A stretch of 64,000 nucleotides of DNA from Sphingobacterium sp. SGR-19 (GCF_011043555.1 NZ_JAAKGS010000011.1:51579-115578); one strand, 5' to 3'. Shown: positions 17,774 through 28,112, counted from the stretch's first letter. Program-made: numbers and translations. The notes: a model not told the origin generated them from the sequence alone.

Positions 17774-20700
17774 ATGAAAAAAAACAGCGTTTTTCTTTAT
17801 TTATTTTGGCTATGCTTAGCTTATCTGTTCTTTGGGGTGGATGAGCTGCAGGCCCAGCAAATCGGGCAAGTAAAAGGGCGTGTGCTCGATGAGGGAGGGA
17901 ATCCCTTGAACGGAGTTTCCGTGTCAACGAAAGGATATGGAAATACGAAGACCACTGCATCGGATCATAACGGCGTCTTCCTATTGAACAATCTGCAAGT
18001 GGGGCAACGCTACACGATCGTTTTTTCGCTTGTCGGTTATCAAAGCCATGAAGAACTGGATTTTTTAGTCAGCGCAGACGACAAGAATTCGTTATTGGTC
18101 CGGCTGGCAGAACAGTCGTCGGAGCTGGAGGAAGTGGTCGTCACGGCGTTAGGTATTACCCGTGCTTCGAAATCTGTCGGATTTTCTGTACAGCAGGTCG
18201 ACGGCGATATGATACAAGAAGCACACGAGACTAATCTCGTGAATACGTTGAGTGGCCGCGTGGCAGGTGTGCAGATTACTAACTCTTCTGGCGGTATCGG
18301 TGCTTCATCCAATATACAGATCAGGGGGCAGAATTTTGTTAGTGGCTATAACTATAACAATTCGCCGCTATTTGTCGTCGATGGTATTCCGATAAGTAAT
18401 AACAACGAACAATCCACACGTGCCTTTACCGGGAGACAAGACTTTAATAACCCCAATTTTACAGGAGGGGAAGGTGAGGTAGACTATGGAAATGCCGCTG
18501 GAGAAATCGATCCGAATGACATCGAAAGCATTTCGGTGCTCAAAGGACCAAATGCAGCGGCATTGTATGGTTCACGTGCTTCGAACGGAGTGGTGTTGAT
18601 CACGACGAAATCGGGGAGGGGTGCCAAAGGAATGGGAATTAATTTTAACTCACACGTGGATTTCGGAACGCCCTTGAAACTTCCAGATTATCAGTACGAA
18701 TATGGCCAGGGACGTTATGGTGTTTACGAGTATGTAGATGGCATGGGAACGGAAGCCAATAAGTACGACAACGTAATGGAAAACTGGGGGCCTGCTCTAA
18801 ATGGACAATTGATAAAGCAATGGGATTCGCCTATCGACCCAGAGACCGGAGAACGCATCGCAACGCCTTTTGTGGCACATCGAAATCAGCTGAAAGATTT
18901 TTTACAGACTGCTAAAACGTTTACAAACAGCCTCTCGATATCCAATAGTAACGATAAGCTCAACTATCGTTTTTCGTACACAAACTTATCACAGTCAGGA
19001 ATGGTCCCCAATACGGACCTGAACCGAAATTCACTGGGTGTGAACGCAGGGTATCAGATCCTTCCTAATTTAAGGTTAGATGTAGCGATGAACTGGGTAA
19101 ACAGTGGAAGCGACAACAGAGCAAGTTACGGTGCCAAGAACGACGAATCTGTTATGCGGATGTTTTTATACATGCCCCGTAACCTAGATATTAGATCGTT
19201 GCGGGATTACTGGCGGCCCGAAAGCGGCAAGACGGAACAGCATTCTCCCATTTTTAACATGAACGGCACCATCTGGAATAATCCTTATTTTGTTGCCCAC
19301 GAAAACCTTAACGGGAACAACAGAGATCGCGTATACGGCAATGTAAAAGCTACGTACGACATTCGTCCTGACCTGAAGCTGATGCTGCGGTCGGGTCGGG
19401 ATTTTTATAACGATAAACGTACGATGCGACATGCCACTTCATCCAGTCAATATAAAAATGGATATTATCAGGAGGATGATGTTTATTTTATCGAAACCAA
19501 CCACGATATGCTCCTGAGCTATAGTCCAAACTTAAGCTCGAATTTCTCTTTCGATGCTTCGCTAGGGGGTAACTTGATGACCCAGATTTCGAAACGTCTG
19601 GGTGCTATTGCACCTCGTTTGGCAATTCCGAACGTCTACAACCTGACGAATAATGGAGAACCGCTGTTGGCTGGAAACACCTATCAGCAAAAGCAGATCA
19701 ACTCGATCTATGGAACTACCCAAATAGGGTACAAGGATGTAGTTTACCTGGATTTGACGGGGCGTAACGATTGGTCGAGTGCATTACCAAAGGCCAACAA
19801 TTCGTATTTCTACCCCTCCGCATCATTGAGCGTCATCGCTTCCGACTTATTGGGCTGGACCAGCGAAAAATTCAATATGCTGAAATTGAGGGGGGCCGCC
19901 TCTTCGGTGAGAAGGGATTTAGAGCCATACCGGACATCGCCGAATTTCTTGGTGACCCAAGGCTGGGGAGGAGAGACGGTAGCTATTCATAATAACAACT
20001 ATCCTAATGAGAACATTCGGCCCGAGAAAGTGGTTTCCTACGAATTTGGATTTGATTCGAGATTATTTAGCAATCGTCTAGGACTAGATCTGACCTACTA
20101 CAAAAGTAGGACAACGGACCTGATTATTCCCGTAACACTTAACCCGTCTGCTGGTTACGATACTAAACTTATGAACGTGGGCGAGATGACGAACCACGGA
20201 ATAGAACTTATGTTGAGCGGTACGCCTGTACGGACTACCAATTTTTCTTGGGATATTTTTATAAACTATTCCTTCAATAGAAATAAGGTGGTTTCTCTTG
20301 CGGAAGACCGCGGTATTTCCCGCATCCGCCAGTTGGAACGCTGGGCTTCCTTGGAACTCCGGACTGAAAACACGAAAGGCGATGGCTCTTCGGGCTCGCT
20401 TTACGGAGATTATCTGATTTACAATGACAATGGTCAGTTAACGCATCGTAATGGTCTCCCCCAAGAAGAAAATGGCGACTGGGGGTATTTAGGCAATGTT
20501 AACCCGAAATGGATTGGCAGCATCGCTAATGATCTTGGGTATAAAAATTGGAATCTCAGCTTCTTGTTTGCAGGCCAAAAAGGAGGAGTGGTGCATTCCA
20601 GGACTTACATTGAAGGTATACGAGCAGGCAGTCTTCCGGAGTCGCTTCCGTTCCGGGATGAAAATGGCGCCGGAACGATTATCGGTGAAGGGATAGATAT

Positions 20701-21028
20701 CGACACGGGACAACCCAACGCTGTTGGTATTCCAGTGCGGGATTATTGGAGAGAGTATTATAACAACGACCGGATAGCTACCTTCGATGCGTCTTATCTT
20801 AAATTAAGAGAGTTGAAAATAAGTTACAGGTTGCCGCAAAATCTGTTACAGCGGACGGCGATAAAAGGAGCTTCTGTATCATTTATCGGGAGAAATTTGA
20901 TGCTATGGTCTGATGTACCGCATATCGACCCAGAAGTATCGGCTTACGACGGCCAGTTTGTAGGCGTGGAGGCTATGTCATTGCCATCGATGCGGAATTT
21001 CGGAATGTCGGTGAATGTGAATTTTTAA
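17774..21028 (+). CDS. SusC/RagA-family TonB-linked outer membrane protein
   Basis: A 1084-residue TonB-dependent importer with a signal peptide, a carboxypeptidase-regulatory-like domain (about 34-110), the plug starting at LEEVVVTALGITRASKSVGF and including IQIRGQNF, PLFVVDGIPIS, DIESISVLKGPNAAALYGSR and GVVLITTKSG, then the barrel to a terminal Phe. It lacks an STN domain, although it follows an ECF/FecR pair, so any signal transfer to FecR must use another contact. Together with the SusD and the phosphodiesterase-phosphatase encoded downstream, it probably imports a phosphate-ester-derived compound; that substrate is inferred only from the neighbourhood. Confidence 0.95.
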   Translation: MKKNSVFLYLFWLCLAYLFFGVDELQAQQIGQVKGRVLDEGGNPLNGVSVSTKGYGNTKTTASDHNGVFLLNNLQVGQRYTIVFSLVGYQSHEELDFLVSADDKNSLLVRLAEQSSELEEVVVTALGITRASKSVGFSVQQVDGDMIQEAHETNLVNTLSGRVAGVQITNSSGGIGASSNIQIRGQNFVSGYNYNNSPLFVVDGIPISNNNEQSTRAFTGRQDFNNPNFTGGEGEVDYGNAAGEIDPNDIESISVLKGPNAAALYGSRASNGVVLITTKSGRGAKGMGINFNSHVDFGTPLKLPDYQYEYGQGRYGVYEYVDGMGTEANKYDNVMENWGPALNGQLIKQWDSPIDPETGERIATPFVAHRNQLKDFLQTAKTFTNSLSISNSNDKLNYRFSYTNLSQSGMVPNTDLNRNSLGVNAGYQILPNLRLDVAMNWVNSGSDNRASYGAKNDESVMRMFLYMPRNLDIRSLRDYWRPESGKTEQHSPIFNMNGTIWNNPYFVAHENLNGNNRDRVYGNVKATYDIRPDLKLMLRSGRDFYNDKRTMRHATSSSQYKNGYYQEDDVYFIETNHDMLLSYSPNLSSNFSFDASLGGNLMTQISKRLGAIAPRLAIPNVYNLTNNGEPLLAGNTYQQKQINSIYGTTQIGYKDVVYLDLTGRNDWSSALPKANNSYFYPSASLSVIASDLLGWTSEKFNMLKLRGAASSVRRDLEPYRTSPNFLVTQGWGGETVAIHNNNYPNENIRPEKVVSYEFGFDSRLFSNRLGLDLTYYKSRTTDLIIPVTLNPSAGYDTKLMNVGEMTNHGIELMLSGTPVRTTNFSWDIFINYSFNRNKVVSLAEDRGISRIRQLERWASLELRTENTKGDGSSGSLYGDYLIYNDNGQLTHRNGLPQEENGDWGYLGNVNPKWIGSIANDLGYKNWNLSFLFAGQKGGVVHSRTYIEGIRAGSLPESLPFRDENGAGTIIGEGIDIDTGQPNAVGIPVRDYWREYYNNDRIATFDASYLKLRELKISYRLPQNLLQRTAIKGASVSFIGRNLMLWSDVPHIDPEVSAYDGQFVGVEAMSLPSMRNFGMSVNVNF

Positions 21029-21055
21029 TTGCGTTTAAAAAAATAGTGTATACTA

Positions 21056-22588
21056 ATGAAAAAATATTTAGCGTGTTTAGCGGTTGCAGTGATGGCTTTT
21101 CAATCATGCAACGATTTCGAAGAAATTAATATCGATCCCAATAATCCGGCCGTTGTGCCGGTGGAGATGTTGCTTCCACCCGTCATCAGCGGTGGTGCGA
21201 ATACCATGGTGGGAAGTGGACGTAGGGCTGGACAGTATGTACAGCATCTGGCGTATCCGGGGGGGACAAGCGAAAGTGATGGCCGTTTTAATCTCACGGG
21301 AGCAAATTGGCGAGAAGAATGGAATGGCGCTGTACGGTTGATCAAGGATGTTAACCAGATGAAATTGCTGGCAGAGCAAAACAACCAGCCGGAATACATC
21401 GCCTTGGCACACATCAATAAGGTGTATATTCTTTCGCTGGTAACGGACGCATTTGGCGATATACCTTACGATGAGGCGGGAATGGGAAATGTCGACGGGC
21501 TGGAATTCCCGAAGTATCAGGCGCAGGAAGAGGTTTATCAACGGATGTTGGAAGATTTAGAGGCGGCGAATAACCTGCTCGCTGAGCTCCCTGCGGGCGT
21601 TTCCGTTAGTCGGGATATCCTGTACAACGGCGACCTGCAGAAGTGGCGCAAATTTGCAAACGCGTTAAAGATACGGATCCTGATGAGACAGTCTGCAAAG
21701 AAGGACGTTTCACAGCAGGTTGCCCAAATATTCAATAACCCGGATCGTTATCCGGTATTCTCCGCCGTCGATGACGGCGCTACGTTGGTGTATAATAATT
21801 CCAGTGATTATTATCCGTGGTTTATTCAAAACCCTTCATCAGACGGCAGTGGCGTTGACTTTTCGGATAATGCCCGGGTAAGTGACGTGATGGTTGGATT
21901 ATTGGAAAAAGGTGGTGATCCACGCCTCTTCATTTATGCTGCCCCGACCAGAAATTCATTTTTGGCTAACGCTGGCGATGCTAACAAAGAACTGCAATAC
22001 CGCGGACAGACTGCGGGTTTGAGCTCGGCAGAACAGGAAGAACTGTATGAAAGTACTGGGCTTAAGGAGGGTGACTTTTCTGTGGTGGGTCGCCGCATCC
22101 GACGGGACAACCGGGCTTTTCTAATGACATACAGCGAACTGTTGCTATTAAAAGCGGAAGCAATCCAAAGAAATATGGGCGTTACGGGACAGGCAGCGGA
22201 AATTTATCGAGAAGCTGTTAATGCCTCGTTCGGCAAATGGGAGCAAGTAGGAAGTCAAACGCAAACCCAAAATCCTTATATTAGTGAGGACCAGCGCGAT
22301 GCCTACTGGGCAAACAGTGTAAATCAATATCAACCGGAAAAGGGCCTTACTATGATTGCGGAGCAGTATTTCATTGATAGTTTTCTGAATGGTTTTGAGG
22401 GTTGGGCGTCGTGGCGTCGTACCGGTGTTCCTGAAATAAAACCGGGGCCTTCCGTTCTGGCACCGATACCGGTCCGGTATGTGTACTCCGACAACGAACA
22501 GAATAATCCGAGTTTAATCGAATGGGTAGAACAGCACATGGATGGAAAAATGCCGAATCACAATGTGAAGGTGTGGTTTCAACCGTAG
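21056..22588 (+). CDS. SusD/RagB-like surface lipoprotein
   Basis: A 510-residue lipoprotein with signal peptide ending MAFQSC (Cys at about residue 18) then NDFEEINIDPNNPAVVP, the typical opening of the SusD-like/SusD-2 group. VYILSLVTDAFGDIPYDEA and LQKWRKFANALKIRILMR are strongly characteristic of this subfamily, as is FEGWASWRRTGVPEI near the C-terminus. It pairs with the preceding SusC (27-base gap). The next gene, a predicted secreted phosphodiesterase-phosphatase, starts 20 bases after its stop, so all three are likely one transcript. Confidence 0.93.
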   Translation: MKKYLACLAVAVMAFQSCNDFEEINIDPNNPAVVPVEMLLPPVISGGANTMVGSGRRAGQYVQHLAYPGGTSESDGRFNLTGANWREEWNGAVRLIKDVNQMKLLAEQNNQPEYIALAHINKVYILSLVTDAFGDIPYDEAGMGNVDGLEFPKYQAQEEVYQRMLEDLEAANNLLAELPAGVSVSRDILYNGDLQKWRKFANALKIRILMRQSAKKDVSQQVAQIFNNPDRYPVFSAVDDGATLVYNNSSDYYPWFIQNPSSDGSGVDFSDNARVSDVMVGLLEKGGDPRLFIYAAPTRNSFLANAGDANKELQYRGQTAGLSSAEQEELYESTGLKEGDFSVVGRRIRRDNRAFLMTYSELLLLKAEAIQRNMGVTGQAAEIYREAVNASFGKWEQVGSQTQTQNPYISEDQRDAYWANSVNQYQPEKGLTMIAEQYFIDSFLNGFEGWASWRRTGVPEIKPGPSVLAPIPVRYVYSDNEQNNPSLIEWVEQHMDGKMPNHNVKVWFQP

Positions 22589-22608
22589 TCCAAATAAAAT
22601 TTAAATCG

Positions 22609-24501
22609 ATGAAAAAAACATTTCTTTCAGCACTTGTCGGTGCAGCGATCTGGATGGCTGTGCCTACACTCGCACAGGTCAGGCCTACTGGGTATCTGCC
22701 GAATCTGCACTCCCATAATGATTATACCAGGAATCATCCTTTCGCACAGGCATATGGCCTGGGCTTTGGGTCGATTGAAGTCGATCTCTTTTTAAAAGAC
22801 GGTGAGCTTTTTGTGGCACATGAATACCAGGAAATTGCTGCGGATCGTACTTTCGACAAGTTGTATCTGCAGCCCATCCTCAAGGCATTTGCGGATAGCG
22901 AGGACGGCTATCTTTACCCAGAGCAGGGACAGTTGCAACTTTTGATCGATCCCAAAACAGGCGGCCAAGCGGTATTGAAGGTGCTGACCGAAAAACTTAA
23001 ACCACACCGAAACCTGTTTGACAGCAAGCATAACCCCAAGGCCGTAAAAATTGTTATCAGTGGAAACCGACCAGCGCCGGAAAATTTTCATCTGTATGAT
23101 GAAATTTTCTTTTTCGATGGCGAGTTGGACAAAACGTATACGGCTGCACAGCTGGAAAGGATAGGACTCTTTAGCGCACCATTTCCGCGGTTCTCTGAAT
23201 GGAATGGGCTGGGCCGGCTGACTCATCCTGATTACCGTAAGGTAAAGACGACGGTGGATTCGGTGCATCGCCTTGGAAAAAAAATCAGGTTCTGGGCAGC
23301 ACCTGACACGAAGACAACTTGGTATGAATGGATAAAAATGGGTATTGATTACATTAATACGGATCAACCGATGGCGGCGGCGGCGTTTATGCAGGCGTAC
23401 CCCAAAAACAGCTATATGAACGATGATTTCTACGAGCCTTACTTGCTCCGCGGGGAAGAAAACACGTTCCCTGAACGACCAAAGAACGTTATCCTGTTAA
23501 TCAGTGATGGGGCAGGCATGTCGCAGGTTTGGGCGGCTGCGATGGCGAACAAGGGGCAATTGAATGTCTTGAATATGTCATATACAGGCTACCTGTTCAC
23601 CGGCTCTACGGATAACTACCATACGGATTCTGCTGCGGGAGGAAGTGCTTTGGCAACCGGGATAAAAACAAAAAATCGATTTATCGGCGTGGATACCTTA
23701 GGAAAGGCTGTATCAAACATCCCCGATCGTCTATATGAAAAGCATATTGTGAGCGGTATCATTTCAAACGACCGTGTTACCGGCGCTACGCCTTCCGCGT
23801 TCTACGCACACGTGGACGAACGAAACATGTCCGATAGCATAGCACGCAATTTGTTGGATAGCAAATTATCGCTTATCGTCGGCGGATTCCATCCGGTGTT
23901 TACCAAAGCAGATAGTGCGCTATGGAAGGGGCTTGAAGAAAAAGGGTTCGAAGTTCGCCACGGTGTGGCCGGGATGGATAGCGTAGATAGTGAGCGTTTA
24001 TTAGCGTTTGGAGCAGACAGTGCTGATCGGGAATGGGATAAATTAGATGCTGATCAGAACAGTTTGCGGACTGGTTACAGGATGATCGAAGATGCATTCT
24101 CTCCGAGCGTAAGCTTTTTGAAGGAGCGTGGCGAGAACGGCTTTTTCCTGATGGTAGAAGGGGCGAAAATAGATGGCGGCGGGCATAGCAATTCTATGCC
24201 GTTTACGGTATCCGAATATTTGAGCTTCGACCGTTTAGTGGGGCAGGCGCTCCAATATGCCGACGAGGACGGAGAGACTTTGGTTATCGTCACATCGGAT
24301 CATGAAACCGGAGGATTGGTGCTCCTAGATGCGGATAAAGATAAAGGACACGTATTGGGTGATTTCGCTACTACGGATCATACGGGTATTCCGGTGCCGT
24401 TGATGGCTTACGGGCCCGGAGCAGAGCTTTTTCAAGGCTTTCTGGATAATGCCGACATCGCAAAAAGGATTTATCAAGTGCTTAACCTGCCCGCTGACTA
24501 G
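22609..24501 (+). CDS. Exported fusion: PLC-like/glycerophosphodiester phosphodiesterase plus alkaline phosphatase
   Basis: A 630-residue protein with a signal peptide (about 1-23). Residues about 30-265 form a PLC-like phosphodiesterase of AIM6/GDPD type: HSHNDY (His34, His36), SIEVDL (Glu57, Asp59) and FVAH (His71) supply the catalytic set. Residues about 290-630 are an alkaline phosphatase: NVILLISDGAGMSQ, the nucleophile Ser in YHTDSAAGGSALATG (about 341), EGAKIDGGGHSNS, TSDHETGG and TTDHTGIPVP. One chain could cleave a phosphodiester and then remove the phosphate. Its place right after SusCD suggests it feeds or processes the imported product. The ATG at 22609 precedes the signal peptide. 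Confidence 0.9.
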   Translation: MKKTFLSALVGAAIWMAVPTLAQVRPTGYLPNLHSHNDYTRNHPFAQAYGLGFGSIEVDLFLKDGELFVAHEYQEIAADRTFDKLYLQPILKAFADSEDGYLYPEQGQLQLLIDPKTGGQAVLKVLTEKLKPHRNLFDSKHNPKAVKIVISGNRPAPENFHLYDEIFFFDGELDKTYTAAQLERIGLFSAPFPRFSEWNGLGRLTHPDYRKVKTTVDSVHRLGKKIRFWAAPDTKTTWYEWIKMGIDYINTDQPMAAAAFMQAYPKNSYMNDDFYEPYLLRGEENTFPERPKNVILLISDGAGMSQVWAAAMANKGQLNVLNMSYTGYLFTGSTDNYHTDSAAGGSALATGIKTKNRFIGVDTLGKAVSNIPDRLYEKHIVSGIISNDRVTGATPSAFYAHVDERNMSDSIARNLLDSKLSLIVGGFHPVFTKADSALWKGLEEKGFEVRHGVAGMDSVDSERLLAFGADSADREWDKLDADQNSLRTGYRMIEDAFSPSVSFLKERGENGFFLMVEGAKIDGGGHSNSMPFTVSEYLSFDRLVGQALQYADEDGETLVIVTSDHETGGLVLLDADKDKGHVLGDFATTDHTGIPVPLMAYGPGAELFQGFLDNADIAKRIYQVLNLPAD

Positions 24502-24518
24502 AAGGGGCGGCATATCGA

Positions 24519-24549
24519 AAAAGAGCAGGCCGACAAAGCCTGCTCTTTT
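24519..24549 (+). terminator. Hairpin terminator ending the ECF-FecR-SusCD-phosphatase unit
   Basis: Perfect 12-bp stem AAAAGAGCAGGC (24519-24530), loop CGACAAA, GCCTGCTCTTTT (24538-24549). It lies 17 bases after the phosphatase stop codon. Confidence 0.85.
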
Positions 24550-24703
24550 AGACGAAGGATAAACGACTTCTTCTAACGAAAGGTCCATTAATTCCTCCAC
24601 CTTCTTTTTTTCAATTTGAGATCGGTTGATCGGAATACGGACGTGCTCTGATTGACTTTATGTTTTCTTGCCTTAAGACAAGTCTATTAGCTGACGATAG
24701 GTC

Positions 24704-24711
24704 TAACTTTG
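24704..24711 (+). promoter_or_regulatory. Candidate -7 box for the alpha/beta hydrolase gene
   Basis: TAACTTTG matches TAnnTTTG and lies 41 bases upstream of the hydrolase ATG. The -33 region shows no clear TTG. Confidence 0.5.
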
Positions 24712-24751
24712 TTTGTCGTAGGATGTTGTACTACCCCAAAAATCTGTAGCA

Positions 24752-25648
24752 ATGAATCAAATAACGGCATCGATAACGCTTACAGCTCTTGGATTGATTT
24801 CAAGTACTGTGAGCAAAGCGCAATATACATTAACGGAGATGGTTGGGACGGAGGATACCGTCTTAGACAGTTCTTGGTTTCAGGGATATGTTGAGGTGAA
24901 CGGACTAAATATGTATTATGAAATATATGGAGAAGGGAAGCCGCTTGTCTTGATTCACGGCGGAGGGTCAACTATCCAGACTACTTTCGGAAAAGCTATC
25001 CCATTATTGGCGAAACATAGAAAATTAATTGCCGTGGAATTGCAGGCGCATGGTCGTACGGATGACAGAGATACGGCGTTGTCGTTTCAGCAGGATGCGG
25101 ATGATGTGGTCACACTCTTAAAAAAAATAGGAGTCGATAAAGCTGATTTTCTCGGGTTTAGTAACGGCGGTACAACAACGTTATATATTGCGATGGAATA
25201 CCCGGCTGTAGTGAATAAAATCATTTTGGCTTCTGCGCTGGCTAAACGTAGCGGTGTGCCCGAATGGTTTTGGAGTTTTATGGAAAACGCCGAACTGGGG
25301 GATATGCCCCAACAACTGAAAGACGCCTATTTAGAAGTTACGCCCGATGTGGGACGGTTACAGGTGATGCATGATAAAGACGCCACTAGAATGGTGAATT
25401 TTTCGGATATTCCTGACGAAAAGATAAAATCTATAAAGGCCCCAACCTTGGTGCTGATAGGTGATAAAGACGTCATCAAGTTAGAACATGCAGTAGAAAT
25501 GCATCGATTGATTACCAATTCGGAACTCGCCGTAATCCCAGGAGGACATGGCGAGTATCTCGGAGAAGTGACAACCTTGAAGCCGGATTTTAAAGAAGAG
25601 GAACTCGTTATTCCGCTGCTGGAGAAATTCTTGGATAAGGCTTGGTAA
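24752..25648 (+). CDS. Exported alpha/beta hydrolase
   Basis: A 298-residue alpha/beta-fold hydrolase with an N-terminal signal peptide (to about residue 23, SKAQ). The oxyanion-hole region is PLVLIHGGGST, the nucleophile elbow GFSNGG carries the catalytic Ser (about 136), an acid is likely in VLIGDKDVI, and the catalytic His is in IPGGHGEYLG. The conserved AHGRTDD matches the strand-4 turn. It is monocistronic with its own promoter-like box. The substrate cannot be deduced; relatives include esterases and proline iminopeptidase-like enzymes. Confidence 0.88.
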   Translation: MNQITASITLTALGLISSTVSKAQYTLTEMVGTEDTVLDSSWFQGYVEVNGLNMYYEIYGEGKPLVLIHGGGSTIQTTFGKAIPLLAKHRKLIAVELQAHGRTDDRDTALSFQQDADDVVTLLKKIGVDKADFLGFSNGGTTTLYIAMEYPAVVNKIILASALAKRSGVPEWFWSFMENAELGDMPQQLKDAYLEVTPDVGRLQVMHDKDATRMVNFSDIPDEKIKSIKAPTLVLIGDKDVIKLEHAVEMHRLITNSELAVIPGGHGEYLGEVTTLKPDFKEEELVIPLLEKFLDKAW

Positions 25649-25656
25649 ACTCTATT

Positions 25657-26790
25657 CTACACTTCAGAGAGCATCGACCGTTGTAATGGGATTTCGAAGG
25701 TGTCGTGTAATTTAGCTTCCACATCATCTGGCTGGGTTAATGTGTAATATGCTCCGATGAGCTTCAATCCTAGATCTGTTCTGATAATGCCTATTTTGAG
25801 GAAACCAAATTGGTCATCGCAATATGCAATCAACTGGATGTCGTTGTCTACCTTTTGTAATGGGGTAACCAAGGGGTTATCGTGACGTGCTATCGAGTGG
25901 AGGACAGCGTAACCACCTGCACCAGCAACAATGTAAGGCACCATGCTACCATCTGGGTATGTTTTATGAAAGCGCTGGTAATTGTGTACATGGCCACTAA
26001 ACACGGCATCAGGTATCACAGAAGCTTCTGCAAAGGCGCCCTCGAGGAAATCGATCATGCCAACACTCGATCCGTGGTTTGTGTCGGCCGAGTACGGAGC
26101 GTGATGTATGCATACGATAATCGCTTGCTCGTCACGTTGGATAGCGGCATCTCGTAATTCTTCTATAAACCATTTGCGCTGCTCATCGGTAATCATACCG
26201 TGCTTGGTGACGTTAGGATACAGACCTATAAAACGTGCAAGCGGCGTCTCTAATGTCCAATATACGTTGGGCTGTATCATGCTCTGCCGGTTCACACTGG
26301 TGTCATAAGTTATAGGGCGGCTGTGGGTATCACAGAAGACGTCCATGAAGGCGTCGAGGCTTTGATAGGGATTAGAGGCACTTGGATTGATGTCGCCATC
26401 GTGATTACCGGCAATGGCAAAAATAGGAGCTGGATAATTCTTATAAGGCTTTAGAAACTGTTCCGGATATTCGTTTGCTTCGCCATAATTATAAACGATA
26501 TCACCTAAATGGAAAAGGAAGGCAGGTGATGCATCTTGATGTCCTGCAATTTGTTGGGTCAACGTGTGGGCAACTGTTGCCTGAAAATCGGAATGGCGAA
26601 CACTGCCCGTGTCACCGACCATGTGGAAAAACATACGATCTTGAAGATCACTCGTACGTTCCCCGATGATCTTTTCTAGGTTTAAGCGATATGGATATTC
26701 GCCTGTAGGGAGTGGTAGTGGCTTAAAGTTGTGTGAATCATCATTGATATGGGTCAACACAACGGGGACATTGTATTTTATATTTTCCAT
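25657..26790 (-). CDS. Calcineurin-like metallophosphoesterase
   Basis: A 377-residue metallophosphoesterase. The dinuclear metal site is seen in order: FFHMVGDTGSV, LFHLGDIVYNYGEANEY, IFAIAGNHDGD, IVCIHHAPYS and FSGHVHNYQRF. The pattern resembles purple acid phosphatase-like/Icc-like bacterial enzymes. No signal peptide is present, so it is probably cytoplasmic. The start MENIKYNV is chosen over an upstream Met that would add 22 residues. It converges on the alpha/beta hydrolase gene, leaving an 8-base gap. Confidence 0.88.
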   Translation of the reverse strand: MENIKYNVPVVLTHINDDSHNFKPLPLPTGEYPYRLNLEKIIGERTSDLQDRMFFHMVGDTGSVRHSDFQATVAHTLTQQIAGHQDASPAFLFHLGDIVYNYGEANEYPEQFLKPYKNYPAPIFAIAGNHDGDINPSASNPYQSLDAFMDVFCDTHSRPITYDTSVNRQSMIQPNVYWTLETPLARFIGLYPNVTKHGMITDEQRKWFIEELRDAAIQRDEQAIIVCIHHAPYSADTNHGSSVGMIDFLEGAFAEASVIPDAVFSGHVHNYQRFHKTYPDGSMVPYIVAGAGGYAVLHSIARHDNPLVTPLQKVDNDIQLIAYCDDQFGFLKIGIIRTDLGLKLIGAYYTLTQPDDVEAKLHDTFEIPLQRSMLSEV

Positions 26791-26944
26791 AATGCAAACA
26801 TAACAAATCAATATTAGCTTAATGTTAAATCGGCGAGACTTAACCTGATAATGCAAACTTATGACATAAAAGTAACCGCCGTCTCAAACATTTTGGCTAT
26901 GTTCGCAGCTTTTGGATTTTAACATCGTTACCACAATTTTATTT

Positions 26945-28069
26945 ATGATCGCGGAATTAGAAGGTAAGGACATTAAACAGGTTTATGAAACGTCCATTAT
27001 CCAACAAACGGCCTATTGGTCAGAAGTAAAAAACTTACAGGGATTGCATACGAGGGCATTTAATTTTAGAACGAAGCAATCTGATTTATATACAAATAGC
27101 AAAAGCGACGCCTACTTTATAGGAGATATACTGATTGTCATCCAGCCGATTGATAAAGAACATAGTATTGCTTATGTGCCTTATGGACCCGAAATAGAAC
27201 CCTCAGAGGAAAATCAAGGCTCTTTTTTGGAACAGCTGTCTGAAAGCTTGCGGACGTTTCTGCCAGCGAAATGTATTATGGTCAGGTATGATTTGCCTTG
27301 GCAATCGCTGTGGGCAAAAGACGAGAGTTGTTATGACGTGCATGGTAATTGGTTAGGTGTACCCGAGAAAAATATACAGGAGATTCGACTTAATTATAGT
27401 ACGAACCATTGGAGGTTGAGAAAAGCCAATACCGATATTCTTCCTTCTAACACTATGTTCTTGGATCTACGGAAAGATAAGGACACGCTCTTAGGAAATA
27501 TGAAGCCAAAAACGCGATATAATATCAACCTGTCGCAACGAAAAGGTGTACATGTACGTTCGTTGGGTATTGAAAGTTTGGAAATCTGGTACGATCTATA
27601 CCGTCAGACGGCGACCCGAAACAATTTCTTTTTGCATGATATACAGTATTTCCGGATTGTACTTTCGGCCAGAGCAAATGATACTTCTTCGCCTGCGGAT
27701 GTGTATCTACTAGTTGCCGAAGTCGAAGATAAACCGTTAGCGGCGATGTTTTTGGTAATCTCGGCCAATAGAGGGACGTACCTTTATGGAGCTTCCGCTT
27801 CAGAAAACCGGAATTATATGGCTACTTACGCACTGCAATGGCGCGCAATGGAAATGGCGAAGGAGCGGGGCTGTACGGAATATGATTTTTTTGGGACTGC
27901 ACCAAATCCCGATCCATCTCACCCTATGTACGGGCTTTATCGGTTCAAAACAGGATTCGGTGGAGAGATGTATCATCGTATGGGTTGCTGGGATTACCCG
28001 TTGGATATGGAGAAATATAACTATTATACCTCAATGGAATTTAAAAACCAACGTTACCATTTAAGTTAA
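26945..28069 (+). CDS. FemAB/FemX-like peptidyltransferase (GNAT fold)
   Basis: A 374-residue protein with the two-lobed FemABX pattern: an N-terminal QQTAYWSEVK (typical Q-x-x-xW opening), KPKTRYNINLSQRKGVHV in the middle, and the C-terminal GTYLYGASASENRNYMATYALQWRAMEMAKERGCTEYDF read across residues about 290-330, followed by GLYRFKTGFGGE. Such enzymes transfer aminoacyl groups from tRNA to lipid-linked peptidoglycan precursors; relatives act on other amino-acylated lipids. The ATG at 26945 is used. It is monocistronic and convergent with the ABC-F gene. Confidence 0.84.
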   Translation: MIAELEGKDIKQVYETSIIQQTAYWSEVKNLQGLHTRAFNFRTKQSDLYTNSKSDAYFIGDILIVIQPIDKEHSIAYVPYGPEIEPSEENQGSFLEQLSESLRTFLPAKCIMVRYDLPWQSLWAKDESCYDVHGNWLGVPEKNIQEIRLNYSTNHWRLRKANTDILPSNTMFLDLRKDKDTLLGNMKPKTRYNINLSQRKGVHVRSLGIESLEIWYDLYRQTATRNNFFLHDIQYFRIVLSARANDTSSPADVYLLVAEVEDKPLAAMFLVISANRGTYLYGASASENRNYMATYALQWRAMEMAKERGCTEYDFFGTAPNPDPSHPMYGLYRFKTGFGGEMYHRMGCWDYPLDMEKYNYYTSMEFKNQRYHLS

Positions 28070-28112
28070 TACTGATTTTATATATCACTATCCCCCCCTT
28101 AACCTTTAAAAT

